Assembly (NCBI RefSeq): GCF_000724085.1
Contig: NZ_CCDL010000001.1
Location: 1,488,001-1,552,000 of the forward strand
Direction of reading: 5' to 3'
DNA from: Oceanobacillus manasiensis
GTDB lineage: Bacteria > Bacillota > Bacilli > Bacillales > Amphibacillaceae
Length of the DNA stretch: 64,000 bases
Shown here: positions 48,335 to 57,257 of the stretch, in pieces
Layout: each line of letters opens with the position of its first letter
Position numbering within the stretch: position 1 is the first letter of the stretch
Made by a program: the position numbers and the translations under genes
Notes under the pieces: model-generated
Told to the model about the DNA's origin: nothing
Databases searched by the model: none
Seen by the model: the letters and a program-made list of their open reading frames with translations, nothing else

Positions 48335-48520
48335 AAAACCGAAAAGGGAAAAGGAAGGGGAAGCTCCATTTATCTTTAAATTAAAGGTAAGCAGAGTCTT
48401 CCTCTTTCTCATCTCCAATAGAAATTGACAGAGTAAAAGGATTGAAAAGAAGCACATTAATAGCAAACGTGCATGATTGCTTGGTTTATTGCAAATTTTA
48501 ATGGAAGAGGAGAGAAGATA

Positions 48521-49516
48521 ATGAAAAAAATTATTAACGATCCAAATCAGGTCGTACAAGACATGGTACAAGGAATGGTGGCAGCATATCCAGATGCTTT
48601 AAAACAGATCCCAGAAACAATGGTGCTTGCGAGAAAAGATGCGCCCGTCCAAGGGAAAGTAGGGATTGTCAGTGGTGGTGGAAGCGGCCATGAGCCTGCA
48701 CATGCAGGATATGTTGGAAAAGGAATGCTTGATGCCGCAGTAGCTGGTGAAGTGTTTACCTCCCCAACACCTGATCAAGTATTGGAAGCCATTAAGGCAG
48801 TTGATGGTGGGACAGGCGTATTCCTAGTCATCAAAAATTATACGGGTGATGTACTAAACTTTGAAATGGCCGCAGAACTAGCAGAAGCGGAAGACATTGA
48901 TGTTCAGTATGTTGTCGTAAATGATGATGTGGCAGTGGAAGATAGTTCGTTCACAACAGGTCGTCGCGGGATTGCAGGAACAGTCTTTGTCCACAAAATT
49001 GCTGGAGCAAAAGCCGAGTCTGGTGCATCTTTAGCTGAAGTAAAACAGGTTGGGGAAAAAGTTGTGGCCAATGTCCGGTCTATGGGAATGGCATTGAAAC
49101 CATGTACTGTTCCAGCAGCTGGTACGCCTAGCTTTGAATTAAAAGATGATGAAATGGAAATCGGCATTGGCATCCATGGCGAGCCTGGGATAGAACGAAA
49201 GGAAATAGCCAGCGCTGACCAAATAGCTGAGGAATTAACAGAAAAAGTTTTACAAGACTTAGATTATACAACAGGTGAAGATGTCGCAGTAATGATTAAT
49301 GGCCTTGGTTCCACACCAGAAATGGAGCTGTACATTGTTAATAAACGCGTTCAGGAAATACTAAAAGAAAAAGGAATTACCGTATACAAAACATTTGTTG
49401 GAGAATATATGACGGCCCTTGAAATGACAGGATGTTCTGTCACTTTACTCAAACTTGATGATGAGCTCAAGGAACTGTTGGACGCTGAGTCTGATGCACC
49501 CGCTTTTCGTAGCTAA
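48521..49516 (+). CDS. dhaK: PTS-dependent dihydroxyacetone kinase, substrate-binding subunit
   Basis: Binds dihydroxyacetone covalently through a histidine (GIHGEPGIERKE, about residue 220). 331 residues. N-terminal MKKIINDPNQVVQDMVQGM, GSGHEPAHAGYVG and the GRRGIAGTVFVHKIAGA segment are classic. ATG 48521 with GAGGAGAGAAG upstream; the frame is open from 48473 without a better site. The 186-base gap after glpK contains only a weak purine/pyrimidine inverted repeat, so read-through from glpFK is possible. Confidence 0.96.
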   Translation: MKKIINDPNQVVQDMVQGMVAAYPDALKQIPETMVLARKDAPVQGKVGIVSGGGSGHEPAHAGYVGKGMLDAAVAGEVFTSPTPDQVLEAIKAVDGGTGVFLVIKNYTGDVLNFEMAAELAEAEDIDVQYVVVNDDVAVEDSSFTTGRRGIAGTVFVHKIAGAKAESGASLAEVKQVGEKVVANVRSMGMALKPCTVPAAGTPSFELKDDEMEIGIGIHGEPGIERKEIASADQIAEELTEKVLQDLDYTTGEDVAVMINGLGSTPEMELYIVNKRVQEILKEKGITVYKTFVGEYMTALEMTGCSVTLLKLDDELKELLDAESDAPAFRS

Positions 49517-49609
49517 AAACAGGAGTTAGGCATGGCAGTTCCAGACAAGAACGATATGAAGGTAAATAGTATATACTTTTCTTGCTTTAGTATGGAAGGA
49601 GAATTTTTA

Positions 49610-50230
49610 ATGGAAATAGACGTACAAATGATCTTAGACTGGATGAAAAAGACAAATGAAAAAATGCAGGAGAACAAATCGTATTTAACATCGCTAGATC
49701 AGCCAATTGGTGATGGTGACCATGGGATTAACATGGCTAGAGGGTTTCAGGAAGTTGAAAACAAGGTCACAAAGGAAAGCTATGCAACACCTTCAGATGT
49801 GCTAAAAGATATCGCCATGACGCTTATGTCAAAAGTGGGTGGTGCATCGGGTCCCTTGTTCGGTACAGCCTTTTTGAAACTATCAACTGCCGTGAAAGGT
49901 TCTGAAACGGTTTCGTATGAGTCGTTTGTTAACGGGATAGAACAAGCAGTCACAGGCGTGAAACAGCGCGGAAAAGCAGAAGCAGGAGAAAAAACGATGA
50001 TCGATGTATGGTTTCCTATCTCCGAAGCACTAAGGGAGAATGAAGCTTTTTCAGCAGATGTTTTAGTGGATACAGCGAAGCAGGCGATGGAGAATACGAA
50101 AGAAATGCTGGCAACAAAAGGACGTGCCGCATATTTTAAAGAAAAATCACAGGGGCATATCGATCCAGGCTCTGCTTCTTCCTTCTATTTATTTGAGGCA
50201 CTGAGTGAAGTCTTGAAGGAGCGTGCATAA
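49610..50230 (+). CDS. dhaL: PTS-dependent dihydroxyacetone kinase, ADP-binding subunit
   Basis: Carries tightly bound ADP/ATP that phosphorylates dihydroxyacetone held by DhaK; it is recharged by DhaM. 206 residues with the nucleotide/Mg motif LDQPIGDGDHGINMARG and GGASGPLFGTAFLK. ATG 49610 with GGAAGGAGA upstream gives the family length. A second candidate, ATG 49532 with CAGGAGTTAGGC ahead, would add 26 residues (VPDKNDMKVNSIYFSCF) not usual in the family. Confidence 0.94.
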   Translation: MEIDVQMILDWMKKTNEKMQENKSYLTSLDQPIGDGDHGINMARGFQEVENKVTKESYATPSDVLKDIAMTLMSKVGGASGPLFGTAFLKLSTAVKGSETVSYESFVNGIEQAVTGVKQRGKAEAGEKTMIDVWFPISEALRENEAFSADVLVDTAKQAMENTKEMLATKGRAAYFKEKSQGHIDPGSASSFYLFEALSEVLKERA

Positions 50231-50232
50231 AC

Positions 50233-50607
50233 ATGGGTTCTTATGTTGGTATTGTACTAATTTCCCACAGCCCAAAGATTGCAGAAGGATTAAAGGAATT
50301 AATTCGCCAGGTCATGACAGATGTACCAATCGAAACAGCAGGTGGTACGGATGATGGCGAAATTGGCACAAGCATAGAAAAAATCACTGGAGCGATAGCA
50401 GAAGCAGATAAAGGAGAAGGCGTGCTATTGTTTTATGATATCGGTAGTGCAAAAATGAATGCGGAAATGGCTATCGAAATGAACGAAACTGAGCAGGCAC
50501 TTCTCGTCGAAGGCCCTTTAGTAGAAGGAGCCTATGTAGCAGCAGTAGAGTCAGGCATGGGTAAATCCTTGCAGGAAGTACATGACGCTGTGAAGAAGGC
50601 ATTTTAA
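50233..50607 (+). CDS. dhaM: PTS-dependent dihydroxyacetone kinase, phosphotransferase subunit
   Basis: EIIA-mannose-like domain that takes phosphate from HPr and hands it to DhaL-ADP. 124 residues, the single-domain form without fused HPr/EI. Active-site His12 in VLISHSPKIAEG; LLFYDIGSAKMN and GPLVEGAYVAAVESG follow. Starts two bases after the dhaL stop. Together dhaKLM turn dihydroxyacetone into dihydroxyacetone phosphate at the cost of phosphoenolpyruvate. Confidence 0.96.
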   Translation: MGSYVGIVLISHSPKIAEGLKELIRQVMTDVPIETAGGTDDGEIGTSIEKITGAIAEADKGEGVLLFYDIGSAKMNAEMAIEMNETEQALLVEGPLVEGAYVAAVESGMGKSLQEVHDAVKKAF

Positions 50608-50613
50608 ACAGAG

Positions 50614-50653
50614 AGCAGCCACAGGGAGAAACACCTTGGGGCTGTTTTTTTGG
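50614..50653 (+). terminator. dhaKLM terminator
   Basis: CAGCCACAGG, loop, CCTTGGGGCTG followed by seven T residues just after dhaM. Confidence 0.85.
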
Positions 50654-50703
50654 TTTAGATTAAGCGGTTCTTATCAAATAAAAGGATTATAAGGGCAATG
50701 TAT

Positions 50704-50880
50704 TCAGGAATCGTTCCGCTCTACTAATCTTGCATGCAAATTTAGGTATATTGCGTAGATCCCGACTAATAGAATGGTGATCTGTCCAAATAGATTAATG
50801 CCAAGCCAATGATTAAATACAAATAGTAGCAAAGCAGTGATGAAGATTATAAACAGTATATTCTTATAATATTTATTCAT
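50704..50880 (-). CDS. Small two-helix membrane protein
   Basis: A 58-residue frame starting ATG 50880 with AGAGGGATAAACC upstream and ending TGA at 50704. Two hydrophobic segments (ILFIIFITALLLFVFN and LFGQITILLVGIYAIYLN) and charged ends (MNKYYKN, RLVERNDS). It begins 12 bases downstream of a GNAT gene and is probably co-transcribed. Unknown function; similar in size and topology to the small frame at 24124-24306. Confidence 0.65.
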   Translation of the reverse strand: MNKYYKNILFIIFITALLLFVFNHWLGINLFGQITILLVGIYAIYLNLHARLVERNDS

Positions 50881-50892
50881 GGTTTATCCCTC

Positions 50893-51372
50893 TTACTTCA
50901 GTTTTTTTATATACCAAGCATCCATGGCATCATGATCTGAACCTTCTAATGCTTTATCAAGCAGCTCAAAGCCTAATTTATTGTAAAGGGAATTCGCTAC
51001 CTCAAGCTTGTCTAATGTTTCTAAATAACAATAGGAATAATGTTCCTTGGCATATGTAAGGGCTACGTCCATCAGTTTTCTAGACAACCCAATTCCTTGA
51101 GCTTCTGGTGCAATGTAAAGCTTTTGAAGTTCGCATACGTCTGCAGTTTGACTATATGGACCAATGCCAACACCACCGACTACCACGTCTTGTTCATTTA
51201 CTGCAACCCAATAATTTGCCTTTGTTTGTTGCTGATAAAATTGCGCTAAACTGGCTAGTTGTGGATCATAATAGGCTGTTCCTGGAATGTCTAGGTCAAA
51301 TGATTCTAGTGAACGTTTGATTATATGTTCCATTCTTTGATTATCTTTTGCTTCTATTTCTCGAATGATCAT
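50893..51372 (-). CDS. GNAT family N-acetyltransferase
   Basis: A 159-residue acetyltransferase. Motif A is LQKLYIAPEAQGIGLSRKLMDVAL (about 76-99), followed by YCYLETLDKLEVANSLYNKLGFELL, a common ending in small-molecule or peptide acetylases. ATG 51372 has GGGGGGAAC nine bases upstream; the frame extends to 51399 without support. Substrate unknown. Confidence 0.9.
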   Translation of the reverse strand: MIIREIEAKDNQRMEHIIKRSLESFDLDIPGTAYYDPQLASLAQFYQQQTKANYWVAVNEQDVVVGGVGIGPYSQTADVCELQKLYIAPEAQGIGLSRKLMDVALTYAKEHYSYCYLETLDKLEVANSLYNKLGFELLDKALEGSDHDAMDAWYIKKLK

Positions 51373-51489
51373 GAAGATGTTCCCCCCCAACTTCCGCAAT
51401 TTGTTGCTAGTATTATTCTATTTGATTTGTTTTTACAATTCAAAATATATTGTTTTAGGATTTGGTTTATTTAGAAGGAAGTGTTAAAT

Positions 51490-51615
51490 CGTCGCTACGG
51501 AAAATTTTACGCTTTCCAGGGGCGGATGCTAAGCCTCCTAGTGCTTGGCGCACTGTGGAGTCTTATCTAGGCCTTTTCTCCCCTAGGAGTCTACAAATTT
51601 TCCTCCGCTGAAATA
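51490..51615. repeat. Degenerate Bacillaceae extragenic palindromic repeat
   Basis: TTTTACGCTTTCCAGGGGCGGATGC, then AGCCTCCTAGTGCTTGGCGC, then TGGAGTCTTATCT and TCTCCCCTAGGAGTCTAC, flanked by AAAATTTT/AAATTTTCC. This order of CGCTTTCC-GGGC, AGCCTCCT, GGGGTCT and CTCC-GGAGTCTAC blocks is that of a roughly 100-base repeat I know as widespread between genes in Bacillaceae. Here it is clearly eroded. It occupies the gap 51400-51695 with nothing else recognised. Confidence 0.65.
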
Positions 51616-51695
51616 CTAGCAATTGATAAACTTAATTAAAATATATATGTTTCTTAGAGAAAGGCAATTCAATATCTTTTTAAGGAAAAGATTCA

Positions 51696-51941
51696 TCACT
51701 TACTAGAAGAATTATCTAATCCCCTTTCGATTTCCTCATTACTTACCCTAATGTTTTCTTCTTTTATCTCAAGGTGTTTACTAATCATTGTTAATTTGTC
51801 TTTAATAGATAGTAACTGGCTAATACTATAGAATAGCGACCCTGCGATAATGCCAAATGCAATTGCGATACCAAATACATTAAAGGGGATTAAGATATAC
51901 CCTAAAATGGTACTAAAAAATATAGCGCCGAATAACTTCAT
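51696..51941 (-). CDS. Small membrane protein with charged tail
   Basis: An 81-residue protein with two hydrophobic segments in the first 45 residues (LFGAIFFSTILGYILIPF and IAIAFGIIAGSLFYSI) and a hydrophilic, probably coiled C terminus (LTMISKHLEIKEENIRVSNEEIERGL). ATG 51941 follows AGGAGGATAAAAG; the longer frame from 51995 lacks a site. Not recognised. It is divergent from lytS. Confidence 0.7.
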   Translation of the reverse strand: MKLFGAIFFSTILGYILIPFNVFGIAIAFGIIAGSLFYSISQLLSIKDKLTMISKHLEIKEENIRVSNEEIERGLDNSSSK

Positions 51942-52072
51942 AACTTTTATCCTCCTATGATAAATTTCCCTAACACCATGATACCAGTTTAACACTATGT
52001 GTTCAGATCGAATTTGGTAATGTGATATGATAAGCTAAGAATTTATTTTGGTTGGTTAGTGAGGTGGGAGCA

Positions 52073-53818
52073 ATGATTGATCTACTCATAACGATGTTAG
52101 AGCGAGTTGGCATTTTAGTTGCGATGGCGTTTGTACTGACACGTTTTCGCTTTTTTCAAGATATGATTCATCAAGATCACTTAAATAATAGAAAACAGTT
52201 TACTGCCATTCTTTTTTTCGGGTTATTTGGCATTATGGGGACGTATTATGGCGTAGCGCTTAACACGGGTACCTTAAACTTTAATACTGTTACAATGGAG
52301 CTGGCTGCAGAAGAAGCAATCGCTAACTCACGTGTAATTGGGGTCGTCATTGCAGGACTTTTAGGAGGCTATCGAGTAGGAATAGGCGCTGGTCTTATCG
52401 CTGGCGTGCATCGTTTATCAATGGGCGGATTTACGGCTGTTTCCTGTGGACTTGCCAGTGTCATTGCTGGAGGAATGGCAGGATATTTCAGAAAAAAAGG
52501 GAAGTATTTAAATCTACCAACTGCTTTTTTGATCGGAGCACTTGCAGAAACGATTCAAATGCTCATTATAATCGTTCTATCCAGACCATTTGAGATGGCA
52601 TGGACGCTTGTAGAAATTATTGGAATCCCAATGATTTTAGCAAACGGATTTGGGACGGCAATTTTCCTATTAATTGTACAAAATGTTGTGAAAGAAAAAG
52701 AAAACGCCAGCGCGGAGCAGGCACAAAAAACATTGCGTATTGCTGAGCAAACAGTTGGTTACCTGCGACAAGGCATGACGAACAAATCAGCACTAGCAGT
52801 CTGTAATATTTTATATAAAGAAATCAATCCGTCAGCAGTGGCAATTACGGATAAAGAACTAATTTTGGCCCACGTAGGTTTGGCTAGTGATCACCATGCT
52901 GCCAATACGCCAATCCGAACGCAACTTACAAAAGAAGTTATTCAACATGGAAAACTCGTTGTAGCTAATGACGAGACAATTCATTGTAGTGTGGAAGGCT
53001 GTCCGCTCGGTGCGGTAGTGATGGCTCCCTTAAAAAGCCGTGACGAAGTAATTGGTACGCTGAAGGTTTACTTCCAGTCAGAAAAGCACATCACCAATGT
53101 AAACCTTGAGCTTATATCAGGACTAAGCTCTCTGTTAAGTACCCAAGTAGAACTGGCAGACACAGAAAAAGCTTACCAACTAGCGAAAGAGGCAGAAATT
53201 AAAGCACTGCAGGCACAGATCAGCCCACATTTCTTGTTTAACTCCTTAAATATTATTGTTTCACTGATAAGAACAGATCCGACAAAAGCGCGAAAACTCT
53301 TAATGTCACTCTCACATTTCTTCCGGCAAAACTTAGCAGGAACTACTGCTGAAACGGTTTCTTTAAGGCAGGAAATAGAACATGTGAAAGCATATCTGGC
53401 GATTGAATCATCGAGATTTATAGACAAACTACACGTTACCTATGATATTGATGAAACAGTGCTCGAACAAACTATTCCTCCATTAACGTTGCAGCCACTT
53501 GTGGAAAATGCGGTAAAGCATGGCATTAAAGATTTGGAAAAAGATGCGCATGTAAGAATTTGTATTAAACGCGGTGAAAATAAAATTATCTTACTGATAG
53601 AAGACAATGGGGCAGGGATTGATGCCGACAAGTTACAAAATCTTGGTAAGGTGCAGCTTAAATCCCAGACAGGAACTGGAATTGGTTTGTATAATGTAAA
53701 TAGAAGATTGACGATGAAGTTTGGGATGCGGGCAGGCATACAACTAGACAGCAAACCAGGCCATGGCACAAAAATTACAATCAATCTGCCAACTGGGAAC
53801 GGAGGAAATAAAGAATGA
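52073..53818 (+). CDS. lytS: LytS-family sensor histidine kinase
   Basis: 581-residue membrane kinase: 5TMR-LYT sensor (about 1-200, with glycine-rich helices [22 protein letters not shown]), GAF domain (about 220-350), His_kinase domain with H-box [13 protein letters not shown] near 395, and HATPase with VENAVKHG and [13 protein letters not shown] 52073 follows GAGGTGGGAGCA. Homologs LytS and BtsS sense membrane state or pyruvate. The downstream CstA transporter suggests a pyruvate/small-acid cue. Confidence 0.94.
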   Translation: MIDLLITMLERVGILVAMAFVLTRFRFFQDMIHQDHLNNRKQFTAILFFGLFGIMGTYYGVALNTGTLNFNTVTMELAAEEAIANSRVIGVVIAGLLGGYRVGIGAGLIAGVHRLSMGGFTAVSCGLASVIAGGMAGYFRKKGKYLNLPTAFLIGALAETIQMLIIIVLSRPFEMAWTLVEIIGIPMILANGFGTAIFLLIVQNVVKEKENASAEQAQKTLRIAEQTVGYLRQGMTNKSALAVCNILYKEINPSAVAITDKELILAHVGLASDHHAANTPIRTQLTKEVIQHGKLVVANDETIHCSVEGCPLGAVVMAPLKSRDEVIGTLKVYFQSEKHITNVNLELISGLSSLLSTQVELADTEKAYQLAKEAEIKALQAQISPHFLFNSLNIIVSLIRTDPTKARKLLMSLSHFFRQNLAGTTAETVSLRQEIEHVKAYLAIESSRFIDKLHVTYDIDETVLEQTIPPLTLQPLVENAVKHGIKDLEKDAHVRICIKRGENKIILLIEDNGAGIDADKLQNLGKVQLKSQTGTGIGLYNVNRRLTMKFGMRAGIQLDSKPGHGTKITINLPTGNGGNKE

Positions 53819-54540
53819 AACAAATTGATGTACTTGTCGTAGATGATGAGCGGTATGCGCGAGAGGAACTTATCCATTTATTAGCTTCTTTTGAACGGAT
53901 TCGTGTGGTAGGGGAGGCGGAATCTGGTGAGGATGCGATTTTAAAAAGCCTTACTCTTAAGCCTGATGTCGTTTTCCTAGATATCGAGATGCCAAAAATG
54001 AACGGGATGGAGGCAGCAAAAGCATTGCAGGAATTAAAAAAAGCCCCGTTCATTATATTTGCTACAGCATATCCACAGTTTGCAGCCGACGCTTTTCGTT
54101 TGGAAGCACTTGATTACCTACTGAAACCTTATGAAGAGGAACAGCTACAACAAACCATTTCGCGAGTGGAAAAACGATTCTTCCCAGCGTATGATCATGC
54201 CGATGTAGCTAAAGGAAAGCTTTCCATTGAAACGGATGGAGAGATTCATTATTTAAATCCAGAAGAAATACTTTATCTGGCTCGGGAGGACAAATATACG
54301 AATATCGTAACGGTTAATAAAAATTACCAGGTTCGTGCTACATTGAAGGAGCTAGAAGGAAGACTGGCTGGATATGATTTTTTTCGAATACATAAAAGCT
54401 ATGTGGTGAACCTTGCCTATGTAAAAATGCTGACACCGTGGTTTAATGGTGCCTACCAATTAAAGATGGAGGGCAGGGAGGAAGCTTTAGCTGTCAGTCG
54501 AACCTATGTTAAAGCACTTCGCAGCAAGCTCGAACTGTGA
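53815..54540 (+). CDS. lytT: LytTR-family response regulator
   Basis: 241-residue regulator partnered with LytS through a four-base ATGA overlap. Receiver domain (1-120) with the phosphoacceptor Asp in [13 protein letters not shown] (about residue 55), and a C-terminal LytTR DNA-binding domain (about 140-240, [36 protein letters not shown]). Expected to bind paired sites upstream of the transporter gene that follows. Confidence 0.95.
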   Translation: MKQIDVLVVDDERYAREELIHLLASFERIRVVGEAESGEDAILKSLTLKPDVVFLDIEMPKMNGMEAAKALQELKKAPFIIFATAYPQFAADAFRLEALDYLLKPYEEEQLQQTISRVEKRFFPAYDHADVAKGKLSIETDGEIHYLNPEEILYLAREDKYTNIVTVNKNYQVRATLKELEGRLAGYDFFRIHKSYVVNLAYVKMLTPWFNGAYQLKMEGREEALAVSRTYVKALRSKLEL

Positions 54541-54595
54541 GACTAGCAGTGCATCTTGAATGTCTGCTAGTGCGTTTTAATCCTCCTTTTTAACA

Positions 54596-54640
54596 TCTTA
54601 CGCTAAAGAAACCCCTTTCACCGGATTATATCTTACACTA
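54596..54640 (+). promoter_or_regulatory. Direct repeat upstream of the CstA gene, possible LytT site
   Basis: TCTTACGCTA (54596-54605) and TCTTACACTA (54631-54640) differ at one base and are 35 bp apart. They sit 38 bases and more before the cstA start, after a hairpin (ACTAGCAG/CTGCTAGT, 54542-54571) that may end the lytST transcript. Binding is not shown. Confidence 0.4.
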
Positions 54641-54677
54641 TGTGTAATCGCATACATCGGAAGAGAGGGAAAATATT

Positions 54678-56129
54678 ATGTATACATTTTTAGCTGGTAT
54701 ATTACTTTTAATTATAGGTTACTTCACATATGGAAGAATAGTAGAAAAGATTTTTGGTGTTAAAGAGGAAAGGGATACACCTGCTTATACAAACAGTGAT
54801 GGCGTGGATTACATGCCAATGAGTACAACGAAAAACTCCTTGATTCAATTATTGAATATTGCTGGCGTTGGTCCAATCTTTGGCCCGATTATGGGAGCGC
54901 TTTACGGACCGGTAGCTTTCATCTGGATCGTTCTTGGCTGTATCTTTGCCGGGGCTGTACATGATTATTTAACTGGCATGATTTCCATCCGCAATCGGGG
55001 TGCACATTTACCAGAGCTAGCTGGAAAATTTCTAGGTAGATTCATGAAACATGTTGTAAACGGTTTCGCTGTATTGTTATTACTATTGGTTGCTACCGTG
55101 TTTGTAACAGCACCAGCTGACCTACTTCATAATCTTATGAATGGCTGGGCTGCACTAGGTTATATTATCGGTGCCATTTTCCTTTATTATTTACTGGCAA
55201 CTTTGCTACCAATTGATAAAATTATTGGGCGTGTTTATCCATTCTTTGGTGCCTTGCTTGTGATTAGTGCAATTGGTGTTGCAGTGGGGATGATTGTAAC
55301 AGGTGCCCCAATACCAGAGTTGACACTATCTAATTTCCACCCGGACAATGCACCAATCTTTCCATTATTATTCTTAACCATCTCTTGTGGAGCAATCTCT
55401 GGATTTCATGCTACGCAAACACCAATCATTTCCCGTACTACGAAAGGGGAAAAACAAGGCCGCAAGATTTTTTACGGTATGATGATCGCAGAAGGTATTA
55501 TCGCAATGATTTGGGCAGCAGCAGCCATGAGCTTGTTCGATGGACCAGTTGGCCTAAACGAGCTACTTAATAATGGTGGAACAGCAGCAGTCGTTAGTGA
55601 AGCAGCTACATTAATGCTAGGAGCAGTTGGTGGTACACTTGCAGTCCTTGGTGTTATCATCCTACCAATCACTTCAGGAGACACAGCATTCCGAAGTGCA
55701 CGGATGATTATCGCGGATTACATTCGCTTTCCACAGAAAAAAGTAGTGAACCGTTTATGGATTGCCTTGCCGCTATTTGCAATATCCATTGCCCTTACCC
55801 AAATTGACTTTAATTTGCTTTGGCGTTACTTCTCATGGGCAAACCAGTCCACAGCGGTTATCGCTTTGTTTGTAGGTTCCATGTACTTGTTCATTGCCAA
55901 GAAAAATTACTGGATTGCTTTAATCCCAGGAACCTTCATGCTAATGGCAACAACAACCTATATACTAAATGCTCCTATAGGTTTCCGCTTACCGATGAAT
56001 GTCTCTTATATCGGAGCAACAATTATTACAATTGCACTAGTCATCACCTTCTTCTTCGCCGCTGTAAAAGCACGAAAAAGCAACATACCATTAGAAGAAA
56101 ACATTACAGATTGGAAAAAAACAGCATAA
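54678..56129 (+). CDS. CstA-family carbon starvation/pyruvate transporter
   Basis: 483-residue membrane protein with about 13 helices. CstA family marks are GYFTYGRIVEKIFGV at the N terminus, GPIFGPIMGALYGPVAFIWIVLG, GAVHDYLTGMISIRNRG, FHATQTPIISRT and ITSGDTAFRSARMIIADY. It is shorter than E. coli CstA/BtsT (about 700), as in many Firmicutes. In E. coli the BtsS/BtsR system drives the pyruvate importer BtsT; the same neighbours here suggest the same function. AGAGAGGGAAAA site before the ATG. Confidence 0.93.
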   Translation: MYTFLAGILLLIIGYFTYGRIVEKIFGVKEERDTPAYTNSDGVDYMPMSTTKNSLIQLLNIAGVGPIFGPIMGALYGPVAFIWIVLGCIFAGAVHDYLTGMISIRNRGAHLPELAGKFLGRFMKHVVNGFAVLLLLLVATVFVTAPADLLHNLMNGWAALGYIIGAIFLYYLLATLLPIDKIIGRVYPFFGALLVISAIGVAVGMIVTGAPIPELTLSNFHPDNAPIFPLLFLTISCGAISGFHATQTPIISRTTKGEKQGRKIFYGMMIAEGIIAMIWAAAAMSLFDGPVGLNELLNNGGTAAVVSEAATLMLGAVGGTLAVLGVIILPITSGDTAFRSARMIIADYIRFPQKKVVNRLWIALPLFAISIALTQIDFNLLWRYFSWANQSTAVIALFVGSMYLFIAKKNYWIALIPGTFMLMATTTYILNAPIGFRLPMNVSYIGATIITIALVITFFFAAVKARKSNIPLEENITDWKKTA

Positions 56130-56134
56130 CCATG

Positions 56135-56165
56135 AAGGTATCAGGGGAACCTGATACCTTTTTTT
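56135..56165 (+). terminator. CstA gene terminator
   Basis: AAGGTATCAG, GGGAAC-type loop, CTGATACCTTTTTTT directly after the stop codon. Confidence 0.93.
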
Positions 56166-56202
56166 AGGTGTAGAAAGATTGAGATTATATGTAATAGGGT
56201 GA

Positions 56203-56620
56203 GAGCGTGAGAGTAGAGCCAAGTCGCGTGGTAGTAGAGCCAAGTCGCGTGGTAGTAAAGCTAAGTCGTGTGAGAGCAGGGAAAAGTCGCGCGCCAGCAT
56301 ATGGAAGTGACGCCTCACCAAGAGAAAGAGACGCGCCACCAAGAGAAAGAGACGCCTCACCAAGAGAAAGAGACGCGCCACCAAGAGAAAGAGACGCCCC
56401 AGCAAGAGAAAGAGACGCGCCACCAAGAGAAAGAGACGCCCCAGCAAGAGAAAGAGACGCACCATCAAGAGAAAGAGACGCACCATCAAGAGGAAGAGAC
56501 GCGCCAGCATATGGAAGTGACGCCTCACCAAGAAGAAGAGACGCCCCAACAAAAAAAAGAGACGCACCACCAAGAGAAAGAGACGCCCCACTAAGAGAAA
56601 GCGCCGCGCCACGCCATCAC
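56203..56620. repeat. 21-bp tandem repeat, long array (TCGCGTG / GACGCGCCACCAAGAGAAA)
   Basis: About twenty units with 21-bp period. The first four have TCGCGTGGTAGTAGAGCCAAG-like units (cores at 56224, 56245, 56266, 56287). From about 56308 the unit becomes AGACGCGCCACCAAGAGAAAG with small variants (CCTCA, CCCCAG, CACCAT). A segment with GCATATGGAAGTGACGCC appears twice (about 56297 and 56507), showing block duplication. The first part matches the array at 14345-14500. Both strands are open in heptapeptide frames. Confidence 0.95.
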
Positions 56621-56653
56621 AATAAAAGCAACAACCCGCCTGCCGGCCAAACT

Positions 56654-57103
56654 CTATAGCTTAAACCCAGTCCGACTTTTAAATCGCTTCAAAATAACAG
56701 AGCTCTCCACCCGGGTAATGCCAGTTACGGCATACAACTCTTCATTTATAAACACTTCCAGCTTTTGAAAGTCCTCAACTAAAACGTGCATGTGCAGCGT
56801 ACTTGGTCCGGTCATTTGGTAAATACTTGCTACGTGTGGATTGTCGGCAAGATTTTGAGCAACTTGCTGTAGCTGCTTCGGCTCTACATCTACTTCAAAA
56901 AAGGCAGACACTTTTTTCCCGAACTTCTCTGAGTTGATGACTACAGTAAATTTTTCAATGACACCTTTGTCCTTCAAATTCTGAATGCGGTCTTTTACTG
57001 CCACACGGGACAGACCGACTTTTTCTGCAAGCTCCACGTACGATAATCGACCATCTTCGGCTAGCTCTTCTAATAGCTTTTTGTCAATATCATCATATTT
57101 CAT
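56654..57103 (-). CDS. Lrp/AsnC family regulator (YwrC-like)
   Basis: 149-residue regulator: N-terminal winged HTH (about 5-50, LLEELAEDGRLSYVELAEKVGLSRVAVKDRIQNL) and C-terminal RAM/AsnC effector domain (about 65-140, KVSAFFEVDVEPKQLQQV). ATG 57103 follows TTTGGAGTGGGTGAAG; an upstream hydrophobic extension in the open frame is rejected. It is divergent from the gamma-glutamyltransferase gene, as ywrC is near ywrD in B. subtilis, and probably controls it. Confidence 0.92.
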   Translation of the reverse strand: MKYDDIDKKLLEELAEDGRLSYVELAEKVGLSRVAVKDRIQNLKDKGVIEKFTVVINSEKFGKKVSAFFEVDVEPKQLQQVAQNLADNPHVASIYQMTGPSTLHMHVLVEDFQKLEVFINEELYAVTGITRVESSVILKRFKSRTGFKL

Positions 57104-57192
57104 TACTTCACCCACTCCAAACAAAATGAAAGTATATATTGAAATTATTAATCTAATTGTAAGTATAACCATATTAGCACCTTCTTATTGTG

Positions 57193-57221
57193 TTGACAAA
57201 CCAGCTTGCATTTCGTATGAT
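57193..57221 (+). promoter_or_regulatory. Promoter of the gamma-glutamyltransferase gene
   Basis: TTGACA (57193-57198), 17 bases, TATGAT (57216-57221), 37 bases before the ATG at 57258, in the gap divergent to the Lrp-type gene. Confidence 0.9.
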
Positions 57222-57257
57222 GTTTTATATAATTCAGACAACGAAGGAGCGAAATTT

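Noticed and set aside
56091-56659. Long heptapeptide-repeat reading frames on both strands
   Set aside because: A 21-bp period keeps any stop-free frame open on both strands. No convincing ribosome site is present, the reverse frame would run into the CstA gene terminator, and the same unit occurs at 14345-14500 without a conserved frame.
56985-57257. N-terminal extension of the gamma-glutamyltransferase
   Set aside because: It would be antisense to the start of the Lrp regulator and would cross the TTGACA-TATGAT promoter; GAAGGAG lies right before ATG 57258.
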